Shown: piece by piece, positions 1 through 9,218 of the stretch
Layout of the letters: every line of letters begins with the position of its first letter
Numbering within the stretch: position 1 is the first letter of the stretch
Source of the DNA: an uncultured beta proteobacterium
Lineage (GTDB): Bacteria; Pseudomonadota; Gammaproteobacteria; Burkholderiales; SG8-41
Reading direction: 5' to 3'
Length of the DNA: 38,629 nucleotides
Assembly (NCBI GenBank): GCA_903933915.1
Contig: CAIZLW010000141.1
Location: 1 to 38,629 of the forward strand
Program-made: the position numbers and the translations under genes
Notes under the pieces: model-generated
Seen by the model: the letters and a program-made list of their open reading frames with translations, nothing else
What the model was told of the DNA's origin: nothing
Databases searched by the model: none

Positions 1-795
<795 letters not shown>

Positions 796-812
796 TCAAC
801 GTCAAAAACATT

Positions 813-906
813 GCCACAGAGGACACCGAGAACTGCGAGAGGAAGATTTTGATTTTCTCTGTGCACCCCTTAAGGGGGTATCAAGAAACTCTGTGTGCTC
901 TGTGGC
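813..906. repeat. Imperfect inverted repeat with central palindrome between gap and pgk
   Basis: Bases 813-829 (starting GCCACAGAGGACACC) and 890-906 (ending CTCTGTGGC) are inverted copies with two mismatches over 17 bases. Between them lies a perfect 12-base palindrome, CCCCTTAAGGGG, at 866-877. The unit fills almost all of the 126-base gap between gap and pgk. It resembles the dispersed palindromic intergenic repeats of betaproteobacteria. The transcript could fold into a long hairpin, which might trim or attenuate message between the two genes. No function is shown by sequence. Confidence 0.6.
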
Positions 907-921
907 TAAAAAGGTTTTGAA

Positions 922-2103
922 GTGAAATTTCTCCGTCTTTCCGATCTTCCGCTCAAAGACAAACGCGTGTTCATCCGTGCGGATCTTAATGTGCCGCAGG
1001 ACGATGCCGGCAACATCACCGAAGACACGCGTATTCGCGCGACCATGCCCGGCATCAAACACGCGCTCGCCGCCGGCGCCGCAGTGATGGTGACGTCGCA
1101 CCTTGGCCGCCCGACCGAGGGTTCGCTGCAGCCCCGCGACACGCTGGCGCCGATCGCGCAGCGCTTGTCGGAAATGCTCGGCCAGCCGGTGCGGCTGATA
1201 CAGGATTGGGTTGACGGCGGCTTTACCGTCAAACCCGGCGAAGTGGTGCTGCTGGAGAACTGCCGCGGCAACAAGGGCGAAAAGAAAAACGACGACACGC
1301 TGGCGCGCAAAATGGCGGCGCTGTGCGATGTCTATGTGAATGACGCCTTCGGCACCGCGCATCGCGCCGAAGCCACCACGCACGGCATCGCGAAATACGC
1401 GCCGGTGGCCTGCGCCGGTCCGCTGATGGCCGCCGAACTGGATGCGCTGGGCAAGGCCCTGGAAAAACCGGCGCGGCCGCTGCTGGCGATTGTCGCCGGC
1501 TCCAAGGTGTCGACCAAACTGACGATCCTCAAATCGCTGGCCTCGAAAGTCGACCAGTTGATCGTCGGCGGCGGCATCGCCAATACCTTCATGCTGGCCA
1601 CCGGCATGCGTATCGGCAAATCACTGGCCGAGCCGGATCTGGTCGGCGAAGCCCAGACCGTCATCGACATCATGAATTCGCGCGGCGCACAGGTGCCGTT
1701 GCCGGTGGACGTGGTGGTCGCCGATGAACTGTCGGCGCTGGCCCGTGCCAATCCGATCGAAGCCACTGCAGTTCGCGGCGATGACCTGATTCTCGATGTC
1801 GGCGCAAAAACGGCGCGCATCTTTGCCGATCTGATTGCCAAGGCCGGCACCATTGTCTGGAACGGTCCGGTCGGTGTATTCGAATACGACCAGTTTGCCG
1901 GCGGCACCAAGGCCATCGCACAGGCCATTGCCGCATCAAAAGCGTTTTCGATCGCTGGCGGCGGCGATACGCTGGCGGCAGTGGCCAAGTACAGAATTGC
2001 CGACAAGGTTTCCTATATTTCTACCGGCGGCGGTGCGTTCCTCGAATTTCTCGAGGGCAAGAAACTGCCGGCGGTCGAGGTTCTCGAGCAGCGCGCAGCA
2101 TGA
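922..2103 (+). CDS. pgk: Phosphoglycerate kinase
   Basis: Transfers the acyl phosphate of 1,3-bisphosphoglycerate to ADP, giving ATP and 3-phosphoglycerate. At 393 residues it has the normal bacterial length. Visible signatures are RADLNVP near the N-terminus, SHLGRP for substrate binding, [29 protein letters not shown] and the nucleotide-binding GGGDTLAAV near the C-terminus. The start is a GTG (MKFLRLSDL), chosen because the family N-terminus begins here and AAGG at 911-914 sits at Shine-Dalgarno distance. It lies 126 bases after gap, separated by an inverted-repeat element that may decouple the two, and 44 bases before pyk. Confidence 0.97.
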   Translation: MKFLRLSDLPLKDKRVFIRADLNVPQDDAGNITEDTRIRATMPGIKHALAAGAAVMVTSHLGRPTEGSLQPRDTLAPIAQRLSEMLGQPVRLIQDWVDGGFTVKPGEVVLLENCRGNKGEKKNDDTLARKMAALCDVYVNDAFGTAHRAEATTHGIAKYAPVACAGPLMAAELDALGKALEKPARPLLAIVAGSKVSTKLTILKSLASKVDQLIVGGGIANTFMLATGMRIGKSLAEPDLVGEAQTVIDIMNSRGAQVPLPVDVVVADELSALARANPIEATAVRGDDLILDVGAKTARIFADLIAKAGTIVWNGPVGVFEYDQFAGGTKAIAQAIAASKAFSIAGGGDTLAAVAKYRIADKVSYISTGGGAFLEFLEGKKLPAVEVLEQRAA

Positions 2104-2147
2104 CCGGAGCGCGCGGCCAGCCTTCATTTCAAGGGATGGGTTAGCGC

Positions 2148-3575
2148 ATGATCCGCAGAACCAAGGTAGTCGCCACGCTGGGCCCCGCGTCCAGCGACGC
2201 CAAGACGCTGACCCGCATGATCGATGCCGGGCTGGACGTGGTGCGCATCAATTTTTCGCATGGCACGCCCGACGAACACCGCGCCAGAGTGAATCTGGTG
2301 CGACAGCTGGCGCGCAAAGCCGGCCGTGCGGTCGGTGTGCTGGTCGATCTGCAAGGTCCGAAGATCCGCGTCGGCCGCTTCAAGGATGGAAAAATCAACC
2401 TCGAGCCGGGGGCGAAGTTCGTGCTCGATGCCGAGTGCAAGCTCGGCGACCAGAACGTCGTCGGCCTCGATTACAAGAACCTGCCCAATGACGTGCGTCC
2501 CGGCGACACGTTGCTGCTCGATGACGGGCGCATCGTGCTCGGCGTAACCAGCGTGCGCGGGCCGAAAATTTTTACCGTAGTCGAACAGGGCGGGCCGCTG
2601 TCGAACAACAAGGGCATCAATCGCAAGGGTGGCGGCCTGACCGCGCCGGCGCTGACCGAAAAAGACAAGCAGGACATCAAGCTCGCCGCTGAATTGAAGG
2701 CCGATTTCCTGGCGGTGTCCTTCCCGCGCTCCGGTGACGATGTACGCTGGGCGCGTGACCTGTTCACCAAGTCCGGCGGTCACGGCCTGATCGTGTCCAA
2801 GATCGAGCGCGCGGAAGCGATCCCTGCGCTGGAGGAGATCCTCGACGCCTCCGACGCGATCATGGTCGCGCGCGGCGATCTGGCCGTCGAAGTCGGCGAT
2901 GCCGCCGTGCCGGCGCTGCAGAAGCGCATGATCAGGATGGCGCGCGACAAGCAGAAGCTGACCATCACCGCGACGCAGATGATGGAGTCGATGATCAGCA
3001 GCCCGATCCCCACGCGCGCGGAGGTCTCGGACGTCGCCAATGCGGTGCTCGACGGCACCGATGCGGTGATGACTTCCGCGGAAACGGCGGCCGGCAAATA
3101 TCCGGCCGAAACCATTGCGGCGATGGTGCGGGTGTGCGTCGAAGTGGAAAAGGAAGACGCGCTGCAGCAGGAACGGCGCGGCGCGCCGGGGCAGATCGAC
3201 GTCGAAAACTCGGTTGCCCGGGCGACCGCGTTTACCGCCGCCGGCCTGCCGATCAAGGCGATTGCCGCTTTGACGCAGAGCGGGCGCACCGCGCTGCTGA
3301 TGTCACGGATGGCGATATCGGTGCCGATTTACGCGATGAGTTCCGTCATCGAAACCCGGCGCCGTGTCACGCTGTTCCGCGGCGTGCATCCGGTGCGGTT
3401 CAAGGGTGCGCGCAACCCGGAGAAAGCCCTGCAGATGGCGGAAGACGAACTGATCCATCGTGGTGTTGTGCAGAACGGCGACCTGATCGTGCTGACCATC
3501 GGCGAACCTTTCGGCCGCGCCGGGGGCACCAACACCATGAAAATCGTCAAGGTCGGCGAGCACCGGAAGAAATGA
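2148..3575 (+). CDS. pyk: Pyruvate kinase
   Basis: Catalyses phosphoenolpyruvate plus ADP to pyruvate plus ATP. At 475 residues it matches bacterial pyruvate kinases. Motifs in order are RRTKVVATLGPAS at the N-terminus, INFSHG, DLQGPKIRVG, the active-site lysine/glutamate segment IVSKIERAEAI, the metal-binding MVARGDLAVEVG, and TATQMMESM followed by TRAEVSDVANAVLDG and ETAAGKYP. The C-terminal domain carries the usual allosteric-type fold (TLFRGVHPVRF, IGEPFGRAGGTNTMKIV). The ATG follows an AAGGGATGGG leader. It is probably cotranscribed with pgk. I cannot assign the effector or isozyme type. Confidence 0.96.
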   Translation: MIRRTKVVATLGPASSDAKTLTRMIDAGLDVVRINFSHGTPDEHRARVNLVRQLARKAGRAVGVLVDLQGPKIRVGRFKDGKINLEPGAKFVLDAECKLGDQNVVGLDYKNLPNDVRPGDTLLLDDGRIVLGVTSVRGPKIFTVVEQGGPLSNNKGINRKGGGLTAPALTEKDKQDIKLAAELKADFLAVSFPRSGDDVRWARDLFTKSGGHGLIVSKIERAEAIPALEEILDASDAIMVARGDLAVEVGDAAVPALQKRMIRMARDKQKLTITATQMMESMISSPIPTRAEVSDVANAVLDGTDAVMTSAETAAGKYPAETIAAMVRVCVEVEKEDALQQERRGAPGQIDVENSVARATAFTAAGLPIKAIAALTQSGRTALLMSRMAISVPIYAMSSVIETRRRVTLFRGVHPVRFKGARNPEKALQMAEDELIHRGVVQNGDLIVLTIGEPFGRAGGTNTMKIVKVGEHRKK

Positions 3576-3585
3576 TGTGCCGGTG
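3561..3585 (+). other. Hairpin spanning the pyk stop codon
   Basis: CACCGG at 3561-3566 pairs with CCGGTG at 3580-3585 across a 13-base loop that contains the pyk stop codon. It is followed by TAAAATACC, not a clean U-tract, so it is at best a weak terminator or mRNA-stabilising stem between pyk and fba. Confidence 0.3.
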
Positions 3586-3646
3586 TAAAATACCGCCCCG
3601 TTTTCACCCTTTTCACTAATCACACATCACACCAGCAGGAGCAATC

Positions 3647-4672
3647 ATGTCAGCAAACGATCTGGCCGCCATCGCCCAGGCGATGGTCGCCCCCGGCAAA
3701 GGCATCCTCGCCGCCGATGAGAGCACCGGCACCATCGGCAAACGCTTCGAAGGCATCAATGTCGAAAATACCGAAGAACACCGCCGGGCCTACCGCGACA
3801 TGCTGTTTCTGACCCGCGGCATTGGCGACCATATCAGTGGCGTGATCCTGTATGACGAAACGCTGCGCCAGAAATCGGCCGACGGCACTTCCTTCGTTAA
3901 ATTGCTCGAAAAAATGGGCGTGCTGCCGGGTATCAAGGTCGATGCCGGCGCCAAACCGCTGCCGTTGTGTCCGGGCGAGACCGTGACCGAAGGCCTCGAC
4001 AACCTGCCCAAGCGCTGCGCCGACTACGTGAAACTGGGGGCCAAGTTCGCCAAATGGCGCGCGGTGATCGACATCGGTCGCGACATGCCGAGCTCGACCA
4101 GCATCGCCGCCAATGCCCATGCGCTGGCGCGTTATGCCGCAATCTGTCAGGAAGCCGGTCTGGTGCCCATCGTCGAACCCGAAGTGCTGATGGACGGCGA
4201 CCATACGATTGAGCGCTGTGAAGAAGTGACGGAATGGACGCTCAACGCGGTCTACGAAGCGCTGTACCTGAACCGCGTCGTGCTCGAACACACCGTGCTC
4301 AAGCCGTCGATGGTGATCTCCGGCAAAAAATGCGCGAACCAGGCGCCGGTCGATGAAGTTGCCGCGCGTACCGTGCGCGTGCTCAAACGCACCGTGCCGG
4401 CGGCCGTTGCCGGCATCGTTTTCCTGTCCGGCGGGCAGAGCGATGAACTGGCGACCGCCCATCTCAATTCGATGAACGTGCAGTTCAAAGGCAACCTGCC
4501 GTGGCCGCTGTCGTTCTCCTATGGCCGCGCGCTGCAGCAGCCGTCGCTGAAGGCGTGGAAGGGCCTGCCCGCCAACGTGCCGGCCGCCCAAGCGGCGCTG
4601 GCACACCGTTCGAAAATGAACGGGCTGGCCAGCCTCGGCCGTTACTCGGCCGATCTGGAGCGCAAGGGCTGA
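3647..4672 (+). CDS. fba: Class I (Schiff-base) fructose-bisphosphate aldolase
   Basis: Cleaves fructose-1,6-bisphosphate to dihydroxyacetone phosphate and glyceraldehyde-3-phosphate. The 341-residue protein is of the eukaryote-like class I type: KGILAADESTGTIGKRF near the N-terminus, WRAVIDIG, IVEPEVLMDGDH, and the Schiff-base lysine in EHTVLKPSMV, followed by FLSGGQSDE. The zinc ligands of class II enzymes are absent. The start has a good ribosome site (AGGAGCAATC before the ATG). It sits where Burkholderiales usually carry the unrelated class II fba, so it looks like a non-orthologous replacement. The TGA stop is followed at once by TAA and an AT-rich repeated element. Confidence 0.94.
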   Translation: MSANDLAAIAQAMVAPGKGILAADESTGTIGKRFEGINVENTEEHRRAYRDMLFLTRGIGDHISGVILYDETLRQKSADGTSFVKLLEKMGVLPGIKVDAGAKPLPLCPGETVTEGLDNLPKRCADYVKLGAKFAKWRAVIDIGRDMPSSTSIAANAHALARYAAICQEAGLVPIVEPEVLMDGDHTIERCEEVTEWTLNAVYEALYLNRVVLEHTVLKPSMVISGKKCANQAPVDEVAARTVRVLKRTVPAAVAGIVFLSGGQSDELATAHLNSMNVQFKGNLPWPLSFSYGRALQQPSLKAWKGLPANVPAAQAALAHRSKMNGLASLGRYSADLERKG

Positions 4673-4683
4673 TAAAAAAGTAT

Positions 4684-4700
4684 AATAAAAACAAATACTT
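4684..4700 (+). repeat. AT-rich 17-base element, copy 1, with a -10-like TATAAT
   Basis: AATAAAAACAAATACTT lies 11 bases after the first base of a TAA (4673) that directly follows the fba TGA stop. Near-identical copies occur at 9758-9774 (plus strand) and 33429-33413 (minus strand). AAGTAT (4679-4684) and ATACTT (4695-4700) are inverted copies. A perfect TATAAT at 4700-4705 overlaps the last base, so the element may be part of a promoter for the CobW gene, whose ATG at 4727 has no obvious Shine-Dalgarno sequence. No good -35 hexamer is seen. Confidence 0.6.
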
Positions 4701-4726
4701 ATAATATAGGTTAGCGCTCACTTCAA

Positions 4727-5815
4727 ATGCGGCTGCCCGTATCCATCATCACCGGTTTTTTGGGCAGCGGCAAAACCACGCTGCTGAACCGGCTTTTGCA
4801 GGACCCGGCCATGGCCGGCGCCGCGGTGATCATCAACGAGTTCGGGGACATCGGACTCGATCATCTGCTGATCGCCACGCCCAATGAAAACACGGTGCTG
4901 TTATCGAGTGGGTGCATCTGCTGCACGGTACGCGGCGACCTGGTCAACACCTTGCGCGACCTCGATGCCCAGCGCCGCAAAGGCGATCTGCCGCCGTTCG
5001 ACCGCGTTCTGATCGAAACCACCGGTCTGGCCGATCCGGTGCCCATTGTTCAAACCGTCGTCACCGACGAAAAGCTGGCGCCCACTTACATTCTCGACAG
5101 CGTCATTACCCTGGTCGATGGCGTCAACGGATTGCAGCAACTCGACAGCCAGCCCGAGTCGGTCAAGCAGGCGGCGCTGGCGGACCGGCTGCTGATCACC
5201 AAGACCGACTTGCCGGAAGCGACCGCCGTTGCAGCACTGACCGCGCGGCTGGCCGAACTCAACCCCGGCGCCGAAGTGCTGACGCTGGCCCATGGCGTGA
5301 TCGCGGCGTCCGCGCTGTTTGGCGCAACACTGGCGCCGGAATCGCGGGCCGCGGATCTCACGCGCTGGTTGCGTGAAGAACAATATGTCCGCGTCGAGGC
5401 GAGCCAAAGTCCGCTCGGCGCAGCCGCCGGAGCGCACGACCCCGGCATCCGCTCTTACAGCATCCTGCTTGATGAACCGATTACCGCGGCCGGATTGACG
5501 GCCTGGCTGACGGCCATCGCCTCGCTGCGCGGCGCTGAATTGCTGCGGGTCAAAGGCCTGCTCAATGTCGACGGCGAACCGGTGGTCGTGCATGCGGTGC
5601 AGACATTGATCCACGAACCGGTGACGCTGGCGCAATGGCCGGATGACGAGCGCCGCTCACGGCTGGTATTCATCACCCGCGGCATGGATCGCGCAGCCAT
5701 CGAATCGACGCTGGACGTCCTGCGCTGGCGCTCGATGGCGCCGGCCGGCGGGGTACCGAAACCGGATCCCCAGGCCTATGCGCGGTTTCTGGACGCCATG
5801 ACCAAGATGCGCTGA
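4727..5815 (+). CDS. CobW/P47K (COG0523) family GTPase, probable metallochaperone
   Basis: A 362-residue G3E-family GTPase. The Walker A motif GFLGSGKT is at residues 10-17, the metal-binding CxCC motif (GCICC) has Cys at 63, 65 and 66, a switch-like segment IETTGLADP is near 104, and ITKTDL serves as the base-specificity motif. A CobW C-terminal domain follows. Relatives deliver zinc or other metals to client enzymes, or assist cobalamin synthesis. No cobalamin genes are nearby, so a zinc or other metal chaperone is more likely, but the client is unknown. There is no clear ribosome site; the start is fixed by the family N-terminus. No convincing Zur box was found upstream. Confidence 0.85.
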   Translation: MRLPVSIITGFLGSGKTTLLNRLLQDPAMAGAAVIINEFGDIGLDHLLIATPNENTVLLSSGCICCTVRGDLVNTLRDLDAQRRKGDLPPFDRVLIETTGLADPVPIVQTVVTDEKLAPTYILDSVITLVDGVNGLQQLDSQPESVKQAALADRLLITKTDLPEATAVAALTARLAELNPGAEVLTLAHGVIAASALFGATLAPESRAADLTRWLREEQYVRVEASQSPLGAAAGAHDPGIRSYSILLDEPITAAGLTAWLTAIASLRGAELLRVKGLLNVDGEPVVVHAVQTLIHEPVTLAQWPDDERRSRLVFITRGMDRAAIESTLDVLRWRSMAPAGGVPKPDPQAYARFLDAMTKMR

Positions 5816-5940
5816 CGCTAGTCAGCCTCAGGGTTTTCGGACCGGACCGGAATGCAGGCGGCAGTTGTCCTGTAAAAAAGCGTAAGTCAGGCGGGGCACG
5901 ATTCATGCACCGCAATTTCTGAACCTTCCCCGGATTTTTC

Positions 5941-7632
5941 ATGAAAACCATCACGGGCAACACCTTTCGGCTGGCTGCGCCGTTCTGGCGCGATGCCTCC
6001 AACCGCAAGACCGGCTGGGTACTGGCTGCGGTTCTGATCCTGCTGGTCGCCGCGAGTACCGGACTCAACGTCTGGCTCAATGACTTGAACAAGGCTTTTT
6101 ACGATGCCTTGCAGAGTCTGAATGCCCCGGCCTTCAACCAGAGCGTGACGCAGTTTTTCATTGCGGTCGGTTTTCTGGTGGCCGTGATGACCCTGTCGAG
6201 TTATCTGGAGCAGGCCCTCGAAATCCGCTGGCGGCAGAACCTTACCGACAGCATGATGAAGCGCTGGCTTGACGGGCACACCTTCTACCGCATGGAGCGC
6301 GACAGCCTCTGCGACAACCCCGACCAGCGGCTGTCGCAGGACATTAGTGAATACGTGAAGCTGATGACCAGCCTGACGCTGGGCTTTATCGCCAATCTGG
6401 GAACACTGGGTTCGATGGGCTGGATCCTCTGGCAAAGCGCCGGGCCGATGACTTTCAATCTGGGTGCGTCAGCGGTGACCATCCCGGGCTATCTGTTCTG
6501 GCTGGCAATTTTCTGGGGCATCGTGCAAACGCTGGTCACCCATCTCGCCGGTCACCGGCTGGCGGGGCTGACGGTCGAGCAGCAATCGGCCGAAGCGGAT
6601 TTCCGGTTTGCACTGGCCAAGGTGCGCGAGTCGTCGGAGCAGATTGCCTTTTACAGAGGGCAGGCGGTGGAACAGACGCGGCTGCATCGCCTGTTCGGGG
6701 AAATCCGCCGCAACTGGTCGCAACTGATGCGCCACAACATCTATCTCAATGTCACCACCACGACGTTTTCGGTGATTGCGGTGCTGGTCCCGATCATCGC
6801 GGTATCACCCAAGGTACTGTCCGGTGAATTGAGTCTGGGCACGCTGATGCAGGACATCGGCGCGTTTGGTGCAACAACATCGGCAGTAGCCTGGTTTGCG
6901 CTGTCCTACCGTGACCTGTTTCAGCTCTCGGCGCGAGTGCGGCGTCTGACGATCATGAACGAGGCGATGGACCCGCCGCCCGAACCGGGAATCAAGATGC
7001 AGCGCAATACCAGTAGCCACAATATTCAGGGTCACAACATTGCCCTCAGCCTGCCGGACGGACGCCTGCTGTCCAGCATCGAAAAATTCATTTTTGCACC
7101 GGGTGAACGCTGGCTGGTGCGCGGCCCCTCCGGCGTCGGTAAAAGCACCTTGCTGCGGGCAATTGCCGGCCTCTGGCCTTTCGGCAAGGGGCAGGTGAGC
7201 ATTCCGCAGAGCGCCCGCATCATGTTCATGCCGCAGAAGAACTATCTTGCGGACGGTCTGCTGAAAGATACCCTGGCCTATCCGGCGGATGCCGACTCGT
7301 TCGACCGCGCCACGCTGGCCGCAGCGCTGGTCGATTGCAAATTGCCGCACCTGGTGGATCTGCTCAACCAGTCTGCGCGCTGGAGCCACCGGCTTTCGCC
7401 GGGCGAGCAGCAGCGGCTGGCCTTTGCGCGCGCCCTGCTGTACCGGCCCGATATCCTGTTCATGGATGAATCTTCCAGCGCCCTCGACAATGCCACCGAA
7501 GCCCATCTTTACCGGTTGATTGTCGACCGGCTGCCCGACTGCACCGTGGTCAGTGTCGCGCATCGCACGACGCTGGAAGTATTCCATGACAAACAGCTCC
7601 ATGTCGAAGCGCCCGCAGGGGCTGCGGTGTAA
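5941..7632 (+). CDS. YddA/BacA-like ABC transporter, fused permease and ATPase
   Basis: A 563-residue half-transporter with an N-terminal membrane domain of the SbmA/BacA type (ABC_membrane_2) and a C-terminal ATPase. Hydrophobic segments lie near residues 23-45, 62-85, 140-160, 178-200 and 275-295. The ATPase has Walker A GPSGVGKST near residue 395, the signature LSPGEQQRLAFARALL near 484, Walker B DILFMDESSSALD near 503 and the H-loop VSVAHR. Relatives move peptides, very-long-chain fatty acyl groups or vitamin B12 across the inner membrane. It would work as a homodimer. The ATG has only a weak ribosome site. The substrate cannot be told from sequence. Confidence 0.85.
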   Translation: MKTITGNTFRLAAPFWRDASNRKTGWVLAAVLILLVAASTGLNVWLNDLNKAFYDALQSLNAPAFNQSVTQFFIAVGFLVAVMTLSSYLEQALEIRWRQNLTDSMMKRWLDGHTFYRMERDSLCDNPDQRLSQDISEYVKLMTSLTLGFIANLGTLGSMGWILWQSAGPMTFNLGASAVTIPGYLFWLAIFWGIVQTLVTHLAGHRLAGLTVEQQSAEADFRFALAKVRESSEQIAFYRGQAVEQTRLHRLFGEIRRNWSQLMRHNIYLNVTTTTFSVIAVLVPIIAVSPKVLSGELSLGTLMQDIGAFGATTSAVAWFALSYRDLFQLSARVRRLTIMNEAMDPPPEPGIKMQRNTSSHNIQGHNIALSLPDGRLLSSIEKFIFAPGERWLVRGPSGVGKSTLLRAIAGLWPFGKGQVSIPQSARIMFMPQKNYLADGLLKDTLAYPADADSFDRATLAAALVDCKLPHLVDLLNQSARWSHRLSPGEQQRLAFARALLYRPDILFMDESSSALDNATEAHLYRLIVDRLPDCTVVSVAHRTTLEVFHDKQLHVEAPAGAAV

Positions 7633-7697
7633 AGCCTGCCCCGGTCCGGAAACCCGGCAATCGTCTTAAAAAGCGGCAGAGTCCACATATCCCCGGC

Positions 7698-7726
7698 TTG
7701 ACAAGACGAGGGTGATTATTTAGCTT
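7698..7726 (+). promoter_or_regulatory. Possible sigma-70 promoter for the amidohydrolase cluster
   Basis: A perfect TTGACA at 7698-7703 is followed after 17 bases by TAGCTT (3 of 6 matches to TATAAT). It lies in the 194-base gap before the amidohydrolase gene, where a new transcript would be expected. The weak -10 keeps confidence low. Confidence 0.3.
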
Positions 7727-7826
7727 CCATCCTTCGCTGCAAACGCTTACATTTCGCTCTCGACCGATGACCCGCTGATCCGGCGCCGCCCCTGAGACGC
7801 CACGCAATTCCGGAGGATTTACCCGC

Positions 7827-9176
7827 ATGTTCGAATTCAAACCCGTCGAAGCCAAGGGCGCCACCCGTGTCATCAAGGGCGGCCTGCTGATTGACGGTAA
7901 CGGCGGCAAACCGGTCAAGGATCCGGTGATCATTGTCGAAGGCCGCCGCATCAAGCAGGTCGGCACCAAGGGCAAGATCAAGATTCCCGCCAAGGCTGAA
8001 ATCATCGATTGCGGCAAATCAACGCTGCTGCCGGGCCTGATGGATGTCCATCTGCACACGATGATGTTCAACTGTCTGACCTTCCACAATTACCGTGTCG
8101 CGCAGTGGGAGATCACGCCCGAGCTGCAGCAGATGTACGGCCTGTTCCATGCCCAGCTGTGTTTCGACATGGGCTTCACCACGCTGCGCGACCTCGGTCT
8201 GAATTCCGGCCGCGGCCTGCTCACCGCGCATCTGTGCGCCATTCGTGATTCGATCGAAGCTGGCGTCATTGAAGGCCCGCGCATGCTGATCGGTGGATTC
8301 ACCACCATCACCGGTTCGCATCTCGACCTGATCCAGCCGCGCGCTGCGCAACGTTACGGCTTCCAGACCGCTGACGGTCCGTGGGAACTGCGCAAACTCG
8401 CGCGGACCAACCTGCTGGCCGGTTGCGACATCGTCAAGACCTGCGCCACTGGCGGCGGCGGCACCGACAAGGAAGAGCCGGACATCCGCAACATGACGCA
8501 GGAAGAAATCAACGCCATCGTTGACGAAGCCCACGCCTTCCACAAGACCGCTGCGGTGCATTGCTTCACGCCCAACGGCCAGCGCATGGCGCTGGAGGCA
8601 GGTGCTGACACCATCGAACACATGGTGTTCCATGACGATGAAACCATCGACATGATCGCCGAAGCCGGCACCTGGATGACGCCGACGCTGCTCCATCGCA
8701 CCGATCACGCCATCGGCACGCGCAAGGATCAGGGCACTTCTCAGTTCGTGTTGAACAAGATGAAGGCGCTGCAGCCGTACTGCTTCGAGACCTTCCAGAA
8801 AATGCACAAGGCCGGGGTCAACATCGCACTCGGCACCGATATGGGCTTTGATCCCGAGATGGGCACCAATGCGCGCGAGATGGAAATCTACGTCACGCTG
8901 GGCATGACGCCGATGGAAGCCATCATGAGCGCAACGAGCAACGCCGCGCGCGCGATCAAGCTCGACAAGCAACTGGGCACCGTTGAAGCCGGCAAACTCG
9001 CCGATATCATCGCCGTCAAGGGCGATCCGCTGAAAAACATCCGCGTATTCCAGGACAAGAAAAACATCGAACTGGTGATGAAGGAAGGCCGTGTCTACGC
9101 CGACCGCCGTCCCGGTCACAGTAAGAGCGTGGTCAGCGTTACGCCGCAAGACTGGAAAAAAATAGATTACCTGTAA
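7827..9176 (+). CDS. Metal-dependent amidohydrolase (imidazolonepropionase-like)
   Basis: A 449-residue cytoplasmic hydrolase of the amidohydrolase superfamily. The N-terminal beta-sandwich half (VIKGGLLIDGNGGKPV, VEGRRIKQVG) is followed by the metal-binding DVHLH near residues 73-77. IVKTCATGG near 203 probably supplies the metal-bridging lysine. Histidines are in AVHCF near 245 and TIEHM near 265, and the catalytic aspartate is in LGTDMGFD near 337. The C-terminal strand GTVEAGKLADIIAVKGDPL closes the sandwich. Related enzymes hydrolyse cyclic amides, Xaa-Pro dipeptides or carbamates. The start follows CCGGAGGATTTACCCGC. It opens the gene run leading into aconitase X, so it may release an acid or amino acid from a ring or amide; that is inference. 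Confidence 0.88.
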   Translation: MFEFKPVEAKGATRVIKGGLLIDGNGGKPVKDPVIIVEGRRIKQVGTKGKIKIPAKAEIIDCGKSTLLPGLMDVHLHTMMFNCLTFHNYRVAQWEITPELQQMYGLFHAQLCFDMGFTTLRDLGLNSGRGLLTAHLCAIRDSIEAGVIEGPRMLIGGFTTITGSHLDLIQPRAAQRYGFQTADGPWELRKLARTNLLAGCDIVKTCATGGGGTDKEEPDIRNMTQEEINAIVDEAHAFHKTAAVHCFTPNGQRMALEAGADTIEHMVFHDDETIDMIAEAGTWMTPTLLHRTDHAIGTRKDQGTSQFVLNKMKALQPYCFETFQKMHKAGVNIALGTDMGFDPEMGTNAREMEIYVTLGMTPMEAIMSATSNAARAIKLDKQLGTVEAGKLADIIAVKGDPLKNIRVFQDKKNIELVMKEGRVYADRRPGHSKSVVSVTPQDWKKIDYL

Positions 9177-9218
9177 TCCAAACGGGATTACGCAACGAAC
9201 AACCGGAGGGGGTTGAGC

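Noticed and set aside
3650-4606. 318-residue antisense frame opposite fba
   Set aside because: It is opposite the intact class I aldolase and shows no protein family features.
4673-4726. Zur or other metal-regulator operator upstream of the CobW gene
   Set aside because: The AT-rich sequence has the inverted hexamers AAGTAT/ATACTT, but does not fit a Zur-type palindrome, and the same element occurs beside genes unrelated to metals.
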